Shown: positions 26,058 through 35,257, counted from the first letter of the stretch. The stretch: DNA of 64,000 bases from Chryseolinea soli (GCF_003589925.1 NZ_CP032382.1:7626001-7690000), one strand, 5' to 3'. Notes: generated by a model from the sequence alone, not told the origin. Numbers and translations: made by a program.

Positions 26058-26129
26058 TGGGAGCCAACATATAATTCAGCGTTAACGTCGTTGTTTTGCA
26101 TACGTTTAGATCAACGTCCAACGCCCTCG

Positions 26130-27887
26130 CTAAGATTCTATCAACTCATTTCGATATCGGTTTAGTATCGAGGATTTCGAGAGAAAACCAAGATAGATGC
26201 CATCCTCGATCACGGGAAGATTCCATTGGTGTGTGGCGTCAAATTTGGCAAAGACCTCGTGGAGATTCTCGTCCAGTTCTACTACCGCCTCCGGTTTAGT
26301 CATGAGCTCCCTAACGCTAATGACATCATACTTCGAATTGTCAAACATGATCCCGCGCACTTTGTCCATGTGGATCAGGCCTATGAGTTTCTGGCCCTTG
26401 TCCACCACAGGAAACAGATTTCGATTGGAGGATGCGATGATCTTGACAAGGTCAGAGAGCCTGGCTTCTTCGGGCACCACTGAAAAATTCCGTTCGATAA
26501 GTTCGGAAAGGTCAAGACGACTTAGCAAAAGCTTGTCGCGTGTTTCTACCGTGGAGTGCAACATTTTTGAAAGCTTTTTTGCCTCCATCGACATGGGTTC
26601 AAAAAAATGCACGACGGTGAGACTTAGAGAGGAAACGAGCATCAAGGGGATAATCAAGTGATATCCTCCGGTAATTTCAGCGATCAAAAATATAGCCGTC
26701 AACGGTGCATAGAACACGCCACTCAAAATACCGGCCATGGCCACCAGGGTAAAATTGCTGACGGGTAGCTGTGTCAAGCCAGACAGGTTCATGAGGCGTG
26801 AGAACAAAAATCCGAGATAAGACCCGACCACCAGGGAGGGAGCAAAACTTCCGCCGTTTCCACCGCTGCCAATGGTGACGGCCGCCGCGATCATTTTGAA
26901 AATAATCAAAGCGCCTATGAAGACCAGCAACAGTCCTTCCGAGTCAATGAAGCTGCTCAAAAAACTTCCTTCCGTCAGCATTAGCGCGTTTTTGCTCTCC
27001 AACACGCGAACACTATCATATCCTTCTCCAAACAAGGGTGGAAAAACGGCAATGATCCCAAAGAGCAAAAGTCCCCCGATGATTGCGCGAACCCACTGAT
27101 TGCTCACTTTTCCGATGCGCGATTCAATGCCATGAAATACTTTCGCATAACAAAGTGATATCAGCCCACACAAGATACCAAGAACAACATAGTAGGGCAC
27201 GTTCTTATAGTCGAAGGGCTGCTTCAGTGAGAAGGCCAGTGTTACGCCTTCCGCTAATACGATTTTGGAAAGAAGCGCGCCGCAGGCGGCGGAGATTATC
27301 AAGGGTATGAAAGCCGACGCCGTCACTTCGGTGAGCAATACCTCTACTGCGAACAGCACACCGGCAATGGGTGAATTAAAGGCTGCAGCAATACCCGCAG
27401 ATGCGCCACAGGCCAGAAGAACCGTCCGTTCCCGGTAGGTAAGACGATTTGCGTGGCCATAGTTGGACCCGATGGCGGAGCCTGTGGAGACCATGGGAGA
27501 CTCCAACCCCAGCGACCCTCCAAAGCCAACGGTAAAGGCGCTGGTGATCAGGTGGCCAAACATATCCCTCGCCGGAAGAATACTTGACTTTTTAACAATG
27601 CTATATACAATCTCAGCGCTCCCTTTTTTGAGGGTGTTATTGAGGAAATAGCGGATAAAGAAAACGGTGAGTAAAATCCCTAGCAACGGAAAAATGGCAA
27701 ACACAAAGAAATCTTCGGTCTTGCGGGAATCAGCTACGATTTCCTCGATATGATGGACCATGTACTTGAGCACAATCGCTGCTGCACCTGAGGTAAGGCC
27801 CACCAGGATGCTGGAAAGAATGATAAAATGTCGTTCCGAAAGTTTGTTCCGCAGGTAAAAGATCGGGCGACTCATAAAACTGATCAT
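26130..27887 (-). CDS. ClC-type chloride channel/antiporter with CBS domains
   Basis: About 585 residues from the MISFMSRP start (27,887; 27,875 also possible). The upstream extension would cover the promoter and is rejected. ClC selectivity motifs are present: GSLGLESP (with the gating glutamate), GSGGNGGSFAPSLVVGSYLG, and a long membrane domain of 10-12 helices. Two CBS domains follow at the C-terminus (NRNLFPVVDKGQKLIGLIH and TKPEAVVELDENLHEVFAKF). The retained glutamate favours H+/Cl- exchange. Its promoter carries the 11-bp direct repeats of the local regulon. Confidence 0.92.
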   Translation of the reverse strand: MISFMSRPIFYLRNKLSERHFIILSSILVGLTSGAAAIVLKYMVHHIEEIVADSRKTEDFFVFAIFPLLGILLTVFFIRYFLNNTLKKGSAEIVYSIVKKSSILPARDMFGHLITSAFTVGFGGSLGLESPMVSTGSAIGSNYGHANRLTYRERTVLLACGASAGIAAAFNSPIAGVLFAVEVLLTEVTASAFIPLIISAACGALLSKIVLAEGVTLAFSLKQPFDYKNVPYYVVLGILCGLISLCYAKVFHGIESRIGKVSNQWVRAIIGGLLLFGIIAVFPPLFGEGYDSVRVLESKNALMLTEGSFLSSFIDSEGLLLVFIGALIIFKMIAAAVTIGSGGNGGSFAPSLVVGSYLGFLFSRLMNLSGLTQLPVSNFTLVAMAGILSGVFYAPLTAIFLIAEITGGYHLIIPLMLVSSLSLTVVHFFEPMSMEAKKLSKMLHSTVETRDKLLLSRLDLSELIERNFSVVPEEARLSDLVKIIASSNRNLFPVVDKGQKLIGLIHMDKVRGIMFDNSKYDVISVRELMTKPEAVVELDENLHEVFAKFDATHQWNLPVIEDGIYLGFLSKSSILNRYRNELIES

Positions 27888-27976
27888 AAGGCGATATGGG
27901 TTATCTAAGCTGCTGCGCGATCTCTGCCTTCTATCGCGGATCCACAGACTCCCGGTTTTGTTTTCGGGATAGACCT

Positions 27977-28049
27977 TAAAAGTAGTGAATACGGCTCCAT
28001 GAAGCACACCCTAATGGCTATTTACAGTCGATTTAATGTCGAATTAATC
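27977..28049 (-). promoter_or_regulatory. Promoter with 11-bp direct repeats, site A (ClC)
   Basis: On the minus strand, 11-mers GATTAATTCGA (28,049-28,039), CATTAAATCGA (28,038-28,028), CTGTAAATAGC (28,027-28,017) and a weaker CATTAGGGTGT run in phase. After 32 bases comes TACTTTTA (27,984-27,977), a plausible -7 element. The architecture matches sites B and E. Confidence 0.7.
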
Positions 28050-28506
28050 CCGCTTCAAGGCTGAGTGCGTTAAACCAATCATCCTTTCTTATGAACGACA
28101 CGGGGACCGAACAGGTATACCGGGGCAAACTCCTTGGACAATCTACTAAATCACTCCTTTGAACGATGGTCTGCCGACCGTTCGATCTCTCTATCTAACT
28201 TTTTTGATGGTGTATTGGCAACCGTGGATAGGGGCCGAAATAACTCCATCAATCCCCGTGAGTTCGATACCCTGCTCCAGAAGTTTACGGATTGGCCAAT
28301 TCCAAGGGCGCATTGGACCGTGGAAGAATTCATGCCCGTGATAAAGATCACGTTAGCCACACTGTGAGACACCTCGTGCGACGGGTTGAAAAGCGAACTG
28401 GAGATGGCCATCTGAATGTTTTACTATACTGACCTTAACAAAGATCAGCCTGTGGACGATCTGGAGTTCAGCCTTTGGAAAGTCAATCGCTAAGCCGAGC
28501 GGCCAG
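28050..28506. other. Intergenic region between ClC and CHASE3 kinase
   Basis: About 460 bp. Short open frames on both strands (28,134-28,411) and a 25-codon frame ending at 28,492 are protein-like only in part; no gene can be supported. Confidence 0.4.
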
Positions 28507-28539
28507 GATTAAAAGGACATTAAATCGACATTAAACTCA
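28507..28539 (+). promoter_or_regulatory. 11-bp direct repeats, site B (CHASE3 kinase)
   Basis: GATTAAAAGGA, CATTAAATCGA and CATTAAACTCA follow one another without gaps. A TAATTTTA element (28,573-28,580) lies 33 bases further on, the same spacing as at sites A and E. Confidence 0.7.
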
Positions 28540-28621
28540 TGCGTCAGGGGTCTGCCCTGTTCAAATTGGAGCTAATTTTATCGAGACGAAGGCAACCGGC
28601 ATTATCATAACTTTTTTTCCA

Positions 28622-30139
28622 ATGAAAATCGCACACATTATCCTCGTTAGCTTTTTTAGTATCCTGGTTCTTTTTTCCATTACCACTTTTATCAACTATC
28701 AGCAATATGGGCTGGTCAACGACAATGCCGAGCGGCTTGAACGCTCCACAGCGATTGTGCGAAACAGCAACCGGTTCCAGCGAAATTTTCTAAACATGGT
28801 CAGCGGCTTGCGTGGTTATCTTCTGACCAATGAAACATCTTTCCTGCAGACCTACGATTCTGCTGTTGTGGAGAACAAAGATATCCTCAGCGAACTTAAC
28901 ACCCTGGTACCCGCGGGTTCCGATCAAAAGATCATTCTTGACGACATCCGGGAACTCCAAAAGTACTGGATCAGTGAATTTGCCACGCCCCTGCTGGAAG
29001 CAAAAAAGAACGCAGACCTTTCCGAAAAAGAAAATCAGGCATTTCAGAAACTCTATCGTGAGAAGCTATTGAACAAATTGGAAAAAGACGTCCAGGCGAG
29101 CCTTCAGCGGAAATTCTCCGACTTCACCAATTACGAATATGGGTACCGTATCAGCGACCGTGAAAACCTGGCGCACACGGTTCAAAACACAAAAAGTATT
29201 TCGTTTTATCTTACGACCATCTCGGTGATCCTGGGAACGGCGATTGCCATCTTTATTGCGCACTACATCTCCACCCGCATTGTTCGTATGGTTAAAATGG
29301 CGAATGAAATTGCCGGTGGCAACTATGCGGTCTATATGCCGGAAAAAGGGAACAGCGAGTTAAGCCAGCTGACGCGCGCCCTCAACAACATGGCCAGCAT
29401 CCTGGGCTCCCAAATCGCTATCCTGAAACGTCAAAAGGAAGAGGTGGATCAGTTCGCCCACATTGTTTCGCACGATCTGAAGGCCCCCTTGCGCGGGATC
29501 GACAACGTGGTGACCTGGATTGAGGAGGACCATAGTTTCGATCTGCCACCGAAAGTGAACGAGTACCTGAAAGTGATCAAAGGTCGCATCATCCGGGCCG
29601 AAAATTTGCTAAAGGGTATTCTCATGTATGCCCGCGCAGGGCGAGAGACTCCCGACCGCGAAGTGGTAGACGTAAACGACGTGTTAGCCGAAATTCGCGG
29701 CGACCTGGGCAGTTACAATGGCATTACCCTGGAGATCCAAAAACCTATGCCCACACTCCTTACACAGCGCGTACCGCTGGTACAAGTCTTCAGCAACCTG
29801 ATTGTGAATGCATTTAAATACCACGACAAAAAAAACGGCGTGGTCAACGTATCCTGGAGGGAAGAGGGTGAACACTACCATTTTTTTGTATCCGACAATG
29901 GGCCGGGCATCCCGGCACTATATCACCAGAAGATATTTGCCATTTTTCAGACCCTTCAAGAGCGTGATACGCTCGAGAGTGTGGGGGTCGGGCTGGCCAT
30001 CGTGAAAAAAATATTGGATGACAGACAACTTTTTATCAACGTAACCTCCGAGCCGGGCAAAGGCGCTACGTTTTCTTTCACCTGGCCTAAACATGAAGAA
30101 CATGAAACGAGTAATCCACATCCTGCTCATCGAAGATGA
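28622..30139 (+). CDS. CHASE3-HAMP sensor histidine kinase
   Basis: A 505-residue membrane kinase. An N-terminal helix (IILVSFFSILVLFSITTF) is followed by a CHASE3 helical sensor (residues about 30-190, with SGLRGYLLTNE), a second membrane helix (FYLTTISVILGTAIAIFIAH), HAMP, a HisKA domain with FAHIVSHDLKAPLRGI (His near 283) and HATPase (NLIVNAFKYHD, SDNGPGIP). The DHp motif is of the phytochrome-like type that pairs with single-domain receivers, and such a receiver overlaps the 3' end. Site B repeats precede it. Confidence 0.92.
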   Translation: MKIAHIILVSFFSILVLFSITTFINYQQYGLVNDNAERLERSTAIVRNSNRFQRNFLNMVSGLRGYLLTNETSFLQTYDSAVVENKDILSELNTLVPAGSDQKIILDDIRELQKYWISEFATPLLEAKKNADLSEKENQAFQKLYREKLLNKLEKDVQASLQRKFSDFTNYEYGYRISDRENLAHTVQNTKSISFYLTTISVILGTAIAIFIAHYISTRIVRMVKMANEIAGGNYAVYMPEKGNSELSQLTRALNNMASILGSQIAILKRQKEEVDQFAHIVSHDLKAPLRGIDNVVTWIEEDHSFDLPPKVNEYLKVIKGRIIRAENLLKGILMYARAGRETPDREVVDVNDVLAEIRGDLGSYNGITLEIQKPMPTLLTQRVPLVQVFSNLIVNAFKYHDKKNGVVNVSWREEGEHYHFFVSDNGPGIPALYHQKIFAIFQTLQERDTLESVGVGLAIVKKILDDRQLFINVTSEPGKGATFSFTWPKHEEHETSNPHPAHRR

Positions 30140-30512
30140 CACCCTTGACCAGATGGAAGTTAAACGTACATTGGAGAGACGAAATATTCTGCATCGCCTC
30201 ACCATTTTGACCAATGGCGAAGAGGCCATTCAAATGATCGAGGCTACAGAAGAAGACATTGAAAAACCTGACATCATCTTGCTGGACCTTAACATGCCAA
30301 AACGTAACGGGTTCGAGGTGCTGGCTTGCGTGAGGGGAAATGACCAATGGAAGGACGTTAAAGTGTTTGTTCTCACTACCTCCGATGAAGCCTTGGACAA
30401 ACACACAGCACAACTCCATGGAATCTCCGGATTCATTACCAAGCCATTAAAACTTGAAAGTCCCTCGTCGCTGGATGCTTTCAATCTCATGATCGACCTG
30501 ATGAATATCTAA
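30093..30512 (+). CDS. Single-domain response regulator (Rcp1-like)
   Basis: A CheY-like receiver of 139 residues (or 136 from the Met at 30,102). Features are LLIEDDTLDQ (acidic pair), IILLDLNMPKRNG (phospho-acceptor Asp), Thr-Thr in VLTTSDEA and Lys in FITKPL. This is the Rcp1 subtype that serves phytochrome-like kinases. It overlaps the kinase gene by 38-47 bp, so the two are translationally linked and are partners. There is no output domain. Confidence 0.92.
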   Translation: MKNMKRVIHILLIEDDTLDQMEVKRTLERRNILHRLTILTNGEEAIQMIEATEEDIEKPDIILLDLNMPKRNGFEVLACVRGNDQWKDVKVFVLTTSDEALDKHTAQLHGISGFITKPLKLESPSSLDAFNLMIDLMNI

Positions 30513-30714
30513 CCCGACGTTTTATATCGAAGCTATTGGCAATTCTCTCAGATGATAAGCCTTTTGGATAAATGTGCTGACATGACGATCGTTGTTAAAG
30601 CGAAAAACCAACAGCATGGCCAGTGGGTTTTCTGATTTCAGACCGTAACCAGATGCTGGTTAAAACCTTGATACACAAAGATAGCCGTTTGGCCGGGAGC
30701 GACCGTCTTTGGGG

Positions 30715-30736
30715 CATTAAAAGGACATTAACGTGG
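30715..30736 (+). promoter_or_regulatory. 11-bp direct repeats, site C (OmpR-type TCS)
   Basis: CATTAAAAGGA and CATTAACGTGG in tandem, then 30 bases to TAGCTTGT (30,767-30,774), a weak -7 element. It implies autoregulation of the response regulator gene at 30,807. Confidence 0.65.
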
Positions 30737-30806
30737 CCTTGGGGCTTCTTCGGGTAAAAATCTTGTTAGCTTGTGGACCGTAAGACTTCATTTGATAAAT
30801 TGAGCT

Positions 30807-31490
30807 ATGAAAGTATTAGTCATTGAAGACGAGACGCAGGTTTCTGCTTTCATAAAGCAAGGACTAGAGGAACAATCCTTCGAGGTGGACGTTGCTTTTG
30901 ACGGAAACATCGGCGAGCGCCTCGCCCTGAGCCGCGACTATGACGTGGTGTTACTCGACATTGTCATTCCTGGGATCAATGGATTTGACTTATGTAAGAT
31001 CATAAAAAAGAAAAAACCGAACCTTCCGATCCTCATGCTCACCACGCTGGGGACGACAACCGACAAGGTGACGGGTTTTGAAGCGGGCGCCGACGACTAC
31101 CTGCTCAAGCCATTCGAGTTTGAGGAACTCACGGCCCGCCTGCGCGCCCTGGCGCGAAGGCCCACCATGACGGGTACCAACCATGCGAATATTCTTCGAT
31201 TTGATGACTTGAAGTTAGACCTCGAAAAAAAAGTGGCAGTGCGAGGCGAAAAAACCATCAAGCTTTCCGCCAAAGAATTCACCTTGCTGGAGTTCTTTAT
31301 TCGCCACCCCGGCAGAGTCATTTCGCGCGCCGAACTCGCCGAAAAAATATGGAACATTCGCTTCGACACGGGTACCAATGTGGTGGAAGTGTACATCAAT
31401 ATGCTGCGAAACAAGATTGACCGGGATTTCGCACCGAAGCTGTTGCACACCCGGATAGGTTTGGGATACGTCTTAAGCAACGAAGCATGA
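30807..31490 (+). CDS. OmpR/PhoB-family response regulator (system 1)
   Basis: A 227-residue regulator: receiver (VIEDE, VVLLDIVIPGING with Asp51, DYLLKPFEF) and an OmpR-type winged helix (AKEFTLLEFFIRHPGRVISR, TNVVEVYINMLRNKID). All phosphorylation residues are present. Its stop overlaps the start of the cognate kinase (ATGA). OmpR/PhoB-type dimers bind head-to-tail 11-bp repeats, so it is the best candidate to read the five sets of CATTAAATCGA-like repeats between 28.0 and 34.8 kb, including its own. Confidence 0.94.
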   Translation: MKVLVIEDETQVSAFIKQGLEEQSFEVDVAFDGNIGERLALSRDYDVVLLDIVIPGINGFDLCKIIKKKKPNLPILMLTTLGTTTDKVTGFEAGADDYLLKPFEFEELTARLRALARRPTMTGTNHANILRFDDLKLDLEKKVAVRGEKTIKLSAKEFTLLEFFIRHPGRVISRAELAEKIWNIRFDTGTNVVEVYINMLRNKIDRDFAPKLLHTRIGLGYVLSNEA

Positions 31491-32860
31491 ACATCCGCAC
31501 CCGCCTGACATTGATCTTCTTCAGCCTGGTTGTCGTGATGTTGTCCGTTATTTGTCTTTCTATCTATTTCTTTTCAGAGAACTATCGCAAAGAGGATTTC
31601 TACAGACGCCTAAAAAACCGGGCAACCAATACCGCCAAAGTGCTCACGGAAGTGAAAGAAGTAAACGCCGACTTGCTCAAACGTATGGAGCGAAATAATC
31701 CTGCCAGCCTGCCCAATCAATACATCGCCATCTATAACTACCGGAACGAGGAGTTATACAGCTCCGATGGCACTGCCGTTGTCAAGGTAGACACCACGCT
31801 TCTCAACCGGATTCGTCTGCAAAATGAAATAAGTTTTAAAGAGGGAAAGGTTGAGGCGCTCGGATTTCTGTTCGCAGATCGCTATGACCGCTTTACCGTC
31901 GTGGCGGCAGCCATCGATGTGTACGGCCTGGATGCACTGGCGAATCTACGCAACGTCCTGCTGTTGACCTTCTCGTTAAGCTTGCTTTTGGTTTCCGTAC
32001 TGGGCTGGATATATGCCGGGCGGGTTCTTCGTCCCATTTCCAAGATCGTATCGCAGGTCAGTGAGATCACCGAGGTCAACATGAACCGCAGGCTGGATGA
32101 AGGAAACCAAAAAGACGAATTGAGCAAACTATCAAAAACCTTTAACAGCATGCTGGAAAGGCTGCAGGCGGCATTCTTGTCACAGAAAAATTTTATTGCC
32201 AATGCCTCTCATGAGATCAAGACACCGATCACCATCATGACTTCCGAGATCGATGTGTCGCTTCTGCAACCGCGAAACCCCGACTACTATGTAAAGGTTT
32301 TGCGATCGGTGCTTGGTGGCTTGCGGGACCTCAATGATCTCACCACGCAGTTGCTATTGCTCGCCCAAACCAGCGCCTTTGAGCCAAAGACAAACTTCAC
32401 CTCGTTTCGCATCGACGACGCCCTTTGGGAAATGAAAGAAGAACTTCAGAAGGCTTTTCCCAAATACAACGTTGATATCGACTTCGATTTGAAGATAGAG
32501 CCTGATTCGCTCTTGATCGCCGGTGACGAACATTTAATCAAAGTGGCCATCCTCAACCTGATGGACAATGGTTGCAAGTATTCTGACGACAATCGAACCG
32601 TAATCCAATTGGAAGTAGGAAACACCGACTACATCACCCTGCGGTTTGGCAACTTGGGGAAAGGTATTGAGGCCGATGAGCTCGGAAAAATATTTGACCC
32701 CTTCTTTCGCGGCAAGGGCAATCTGTCCATTAAGGGTTCCGGTATTGGGCTTTCCCTCGTAAGGCGCATCGTCAGTCTCCACCAGGGCACAATTACCGTC
32801 AGGTCGGTCCCGGGGGAAGTCACGGAATTCACCGTACGTTTTCCGGTCCGCAAAGTCTAG
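31487..32860 (+). CDS. OmpR-type sensor histidine kinase (system 1)
   Basis: A 457-residue kinase with two membrane helices (LTLIFFSLVVVMLSVICLSI and LLLTFSLSLLLVSVLGWIYA), a periplasmic sensor of about 120 residues, HAMP, HisKA with NASHEIKTPI (His near 241), and HATPase (NLMDNGCKYSDD, GSGIGLSLVRRI). It resembles CusS/QseC-like kinases. Its gene overlaps the regulator by 4 bp. Signal unknown. Confidence 0.93.
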   Translation: MNIRTRLTLIFFSLVVVMLSVICLSIYFFSENYRKEDFYRRLKNRATNTAKVLTEVKEVNADLLKRMERNNPASLPNQYIAIYNYRNEELYSSDGTAVVKVDTTLLNRIRLQNEISFKEGKVEALGFLFADRYDRFTVVAAAIDVYGLDALANLRNVLLLTFSLSLLLVSVLGWIYAGRVLRPISKIVSQVSEITEVNMNRRLDEGNQKDELSKLSKTFNSMLERLQAAFLSQKNFIANASHEIKTPITIMTSEIDVSLLQPRNPDYYVKVLRSVLGGLRDLNDLTTQLLLLAQTSAFEPKTNFTSFRIDDALWEMKEELQKAFPKYNVDIDFDLKIEPDSLLIAGDEHLIKVAILNLMDNGCKYSDDNRTVIQLEVGNTDYITLRFGNLGKGIEADELGKIFDPFFRGKGNLSIKGSGIGLSLVRRIVSLHQGTITVRSVPGEVTEFTVRFPVRKV

Positions 32861-32861
32861 C

Positions 32862-32894
32862 GTGTTTTAATATCGATTTAATTTCGATTTAATT
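32862..32894. promoter_or_regulatory. 11-bp direct repeats, site D (reverse orientation)
   Basis: GTGTTTTAATA, TCGATTTAATT and TCGATTTAATT in tandem; read on the minus strand these are AATTAAATCGA, AATTAAATCGA, TATTAAAACAC. It immediately follows the kinase stop and precedes the gene at 32,953. The orientation is opposite to sites B, C and E. Confidence 0.6.
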
Positions 32895-32952
32895 ATTGCT
32901 CATTTCCAACGCGGGCCAAATATCGTTTCTTGTAGGAAAGGAATGGACTTCT

Positions 32953-33432
32953 ATGGACAGTCTCAAGACGGCTAAAATCATAACGGTGGCTACGGCGATT
33001 CTTTTTGCCATCGCCTTTTCCTGGCTGTGGTCGACACAGGTTTCCAATGAGGCTATGCGCCGGGAATTAGACCAGCAAAAACTTCGCAGCGAGGCTTTGC
33101 TTGCCGAAAAATTATTGGGCGAAAAATCAGCCGTACAGCAAGAACAGTTGCTCGCGCACGCAAGAGATACCGTGGCATTGCTCACCGACCAGAATACATT
33201 GATGCGCCGGCGGCTAAGTGAGCAAAGCCAAAATTATCAGGTGCTGTCGGCACGTTGCGACCTGGCCCTTCGCAACCTAGGAAAAGCAAGGACCCAGCAG
33301 AAAATTGCTGAAGCGAATTTGGCACAGGAACAAAATTTTCTTGAAAAAATCCGGGAAGAAAATATCCGGCTATTCGACAGCCTTCGATACTACCAAAAAA
33401 GAGGAAGATGGAAAGGCTATATTTTTTTCTAA
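32953..33432 (+). CDS. Membrane-anchored coiled-coil protein
   Basis: A 159-residue protein from the MDSLKTAK start; an ATG at 32,896 in frame would leave no room for a promoter after the site D repeats. One N-terminal membrane helix (IITVATAILFAIAFSWLW) is followed by a long coiled coil (REL-DQQKLRSEALLAEKLL through EKIREENIRLFDSLRYY). No enzymatic motif. It lies 10 bp upstream of an atypical receiver gene and may tether or regulate it. Confidence 0.7.
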   Translation: MDSLKTAKIITVATAILFAIAFSWLWSTQVSNEAMRRELDQQKLRSEALLAEKLLGEKSAVQQEQLLAHARDTVALLTDQNTLMRRRLSEQSQNYQVLSARCDLALRNLGKARTQQKIAEANLAQEQNFLEKIREENIRLFDSLRYYQKRGRWKGYIFF

Positions 33433-33442
33433 AACAATCTCT

Positions 33443-33853
33443 ATGATCCAGATCGCAAAATCCTGTCTCCTTATAAACGATGACCCGATAGATCAAGCGA
33501 TCTTCGTTGAGGCGTTGCTCGATGTGGCGCCGGAAACGCTTTTCATGCTGGCTCGAAATAGCGTGGAAGCATTAGAAATTCTTCAGGAGGACAATCTTTC
33601 GCCGGATTGTGTTTTTGTCGAGCTGAGCGTACCGGGCATCGACGCCTTGCAATTCCTGAAGGCGATGAGAAAGACCGATTTGTTACGGGAAGTTCCCGTC
33701 ATTGTCCATTCCTCGGTTCCCGCTCACCACAGGGTGATTGAACTTCAGGAAATGGGCGCCCTGGCCATCTATTTCAGGCCCTATAACTACCAGGGTGTTT
33801 GTAACGTCCTTAATCTTTATTTCAAACAGGACTATAAAAACAACCTAAACTAA
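33443..33853 (+). CDS. Atypical single-domain receiver with Asp to Glu change
   Basis: A 136-residue receiver-fold protein starting at 33,443 (MIQIAKSCLLINDDPID). The usual phospho-acceptor Asp is Glu60 (VFVELSVPGID) and the conserved Lys is Arg112 (YFRPYN), while the first acidic pair is kept. It therefore probably cannot be phosphorylated normally and may mimic the active state. It follows the coiled-coil gene by 10 bp and closes the plus-strand run; a terminator follows. Confidence 0.82.
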   Translation: MIQIAKSCLLINDDPIDQAIFVEALLDVAPETLFMLARNSVEALEILQEDNLSPDCVFVELSVPGIDALQFLKAMRKTDLLREVPVIVHSSVPAHHRVIELQEMGALAIYFRPYNYQGVCNVLNLYFKQDYKNNLN

Positions 33854-33885
33854 AACCGTTTCATGCTACAGTTGCTGCTTTAATG

Positions 33886-33919
33886 AAAAAAGGCCCGGAT
33901 AGTGTTCTCCGGGTCTTTT
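33886..33919 (+). terminator. Intrinsic terminator
   Basis: AAAAAAGGCCCGGA, eight-base loop, TCCGGGTCTTTT: a strong hairpin with flanking A and T tracts, 33 bases after the atypical receiver gene. Confidence 0.85.
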
Positions 33920-34178
33920 CGTTCTCGGAAAAACTTGACTGCCCTCGAAATAGACACTGAATTTTTGCAACTCATCGGAAGGCTTCATGCCGGGGCTGGC
34001 TCTATCGCTGAGCAAAAATGGACTTCCAATCAAATTCAACTTCATTGCATCACCTGGAAACAAGCTCCTCATAAAATAGCCGAATCAGGCGGCGTTCGAA
34101 TGATCATCCAAAAAATGAATATCTTGGTAAACGAAAACTCCTAGTCTGATCAAAAAATACACAGTGATCAAATAAGCC

Positions 34179-34535
34179 ATGGAAAAAAGACTTATGCTTA
34201 TCGGCCTGATGGGCTTTACGCTTACGGTCTTCGTCTACCGGACGTGGATGAAAACGAAATGGCATAAAAAAAGGCATTTCACCACCTTTTACACCGCTGA
34301 ACTGGAAGGCGAGATCTCACAGGTAAAATCGGGTTTCCAGGGAGTTCATTTCAAGTTAAACAATGACTCGACGGAGTATATTTTTCACCCCGAGCCAAGC
34401 CCGACGAATGGTCATACCAATTTTGCGAGCATTGCCCAAGTTGGAGATTCCGTAAAAAAACCATCCTATGCAGACACGCTAAGTTTTATCAAGAAAAAAA
34501 AAGTATACCGCTATCATTTCAGAAAGTTCCATTGA
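34179..34535 (+). CDS. Membrane-anchored hypothetical protein
   Basis: A 118-residue protein with an N-terminal membrane helix (LMLIGLMGFTLTVFVY) and a basic, beta-rich soluble part (LEGEISQVKSGFQGVHFKL, STEYIFHPEPS). Unknown family. It is separated from the previous unit by a terminator and about 260 bp. Confidence 0.6.
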   Translation: MEKRLMLIGLMGFTLTVFVYRTWMKTKWHKKRHFTTFYTAELEGEISQVKSGFQGVHFKLNNDSTEYIFHPEPSPTNGHTNFASIAQVGDSVKKPSYADTLSFIKKKKVYRYHFRKFH

Positions 34536-34727
34536 GCGATAAACCGCTGGATGTCAGTGCTGGCAGGATGAGGTCAGCCAAAAAAGATGCTATGCCTTGT
34601 CTTTTTGATTACGTTTTCATGCGCGCGCCGGCCACCACCCCAAGTTATTCTCTATCGCCAGCAACCTACGCTAATGCCTACAGAATATGGCGCTCGCTAA
34701 GGCACGCTCCATACAAGTTAAAAGCGC
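34536..34727. other. Intergenic region leading to site E
   Basis: No supported gene; a 70-codon plus frame here runs into the site E repeats and lacks protein character. Confidence 0.4.
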
Positions 34728-34800
34728 CATTAAACTCACATTAAATCGGCTATAAATCGATATTAAGCCCATTTCCGTGCGCTGTAATGCCGTAATTTTG
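34728..34800 (+). promoter_or_regulatory. Promoter with 11-bp direct repeats, site E
   Basis: CATTAAACTCA, CATTAAATCGG, CTATAAATCGA and TATTAAGCCCA are contiguous (34,728-34,771). TAATTTTG at 34,793-34,800 fits the -7 consensus and lies 32 bases after the third repeat, as at sites A and B. This is the best-formed example of the local regulon promoter. Confidence 0.75.
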
Positions 34801-34898
34801 ATTTACCAGCAACGTGAGAGCAAAAAAAACAACGGTACAGATCGATGCATCACGGCGCCTTCCTATGGACAAACTTATCACCGGATTTCACTTGAAAT

Positions 34899-35183
34899 AT
34901 GCCAAAAATTATAGAAATGCTTACTGTCTATCTTTGGCTGGTTACTTTCATCGTCGGTTTTATTCGCATGAATGGAAGTATCCTCCGAAAGTTCATTTTT
35001 GGACTCGTTTGTATGCTCACCCTTGTGGGCATTTTCTCCATTCCGATAATCATGCTTTGTATCTTTGATCTGGCGCACGACCAATCCTTCTCTGCGGCAA
35101 TGCTGGCGTTTGGCTTGACCTCTTTTATTACCTCCCCCACCATGCTCTTCCTTTGGAATAGATTTGAAAAAAGCATCAAATGA
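34899..35183 (+). CDS. Small membrane protein under site E
   Basis: A 94-residue protein with three hydrophobic segments (LTVYLWLVTFIVGFI, FIFGLVCMLTLVGIFSIPII, MLAFGLTSFITSPTMLFLW). Unknown family. It is the first plausible gene after the site E promoter; a competing frame from 34,814 in another phase has no membrane pattern. The Met at 34,917 (MLTVYLWL) may be the real start. Confidence 0.55.
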   Translation: MPKIIEMLTVYLWLVTFIVGFIRMNGSILRKFIFGLVCMLTLVGIFSIPIIMLCIFDLAHDQSFSAAMLAFGLTSFITSPTMLFLWNRFEKSIK

Positions 35184-35257
35184 CCAATCGTTTAGCACAA
35201 TTTCAGAATGTCACTGAACTTCCTTCAAATGCCCTACAACAGTAAATTAATTCCGCT

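Noticed and set aside
28134..28411. Overlapping short frames on both strands
   Set aside because: Neither strand shows a recognisable domain; both could be chance.
34532..34744. 70-codon plus frame
   Set aside because: Runs through the site E regulatory repeats and lacks protein character.
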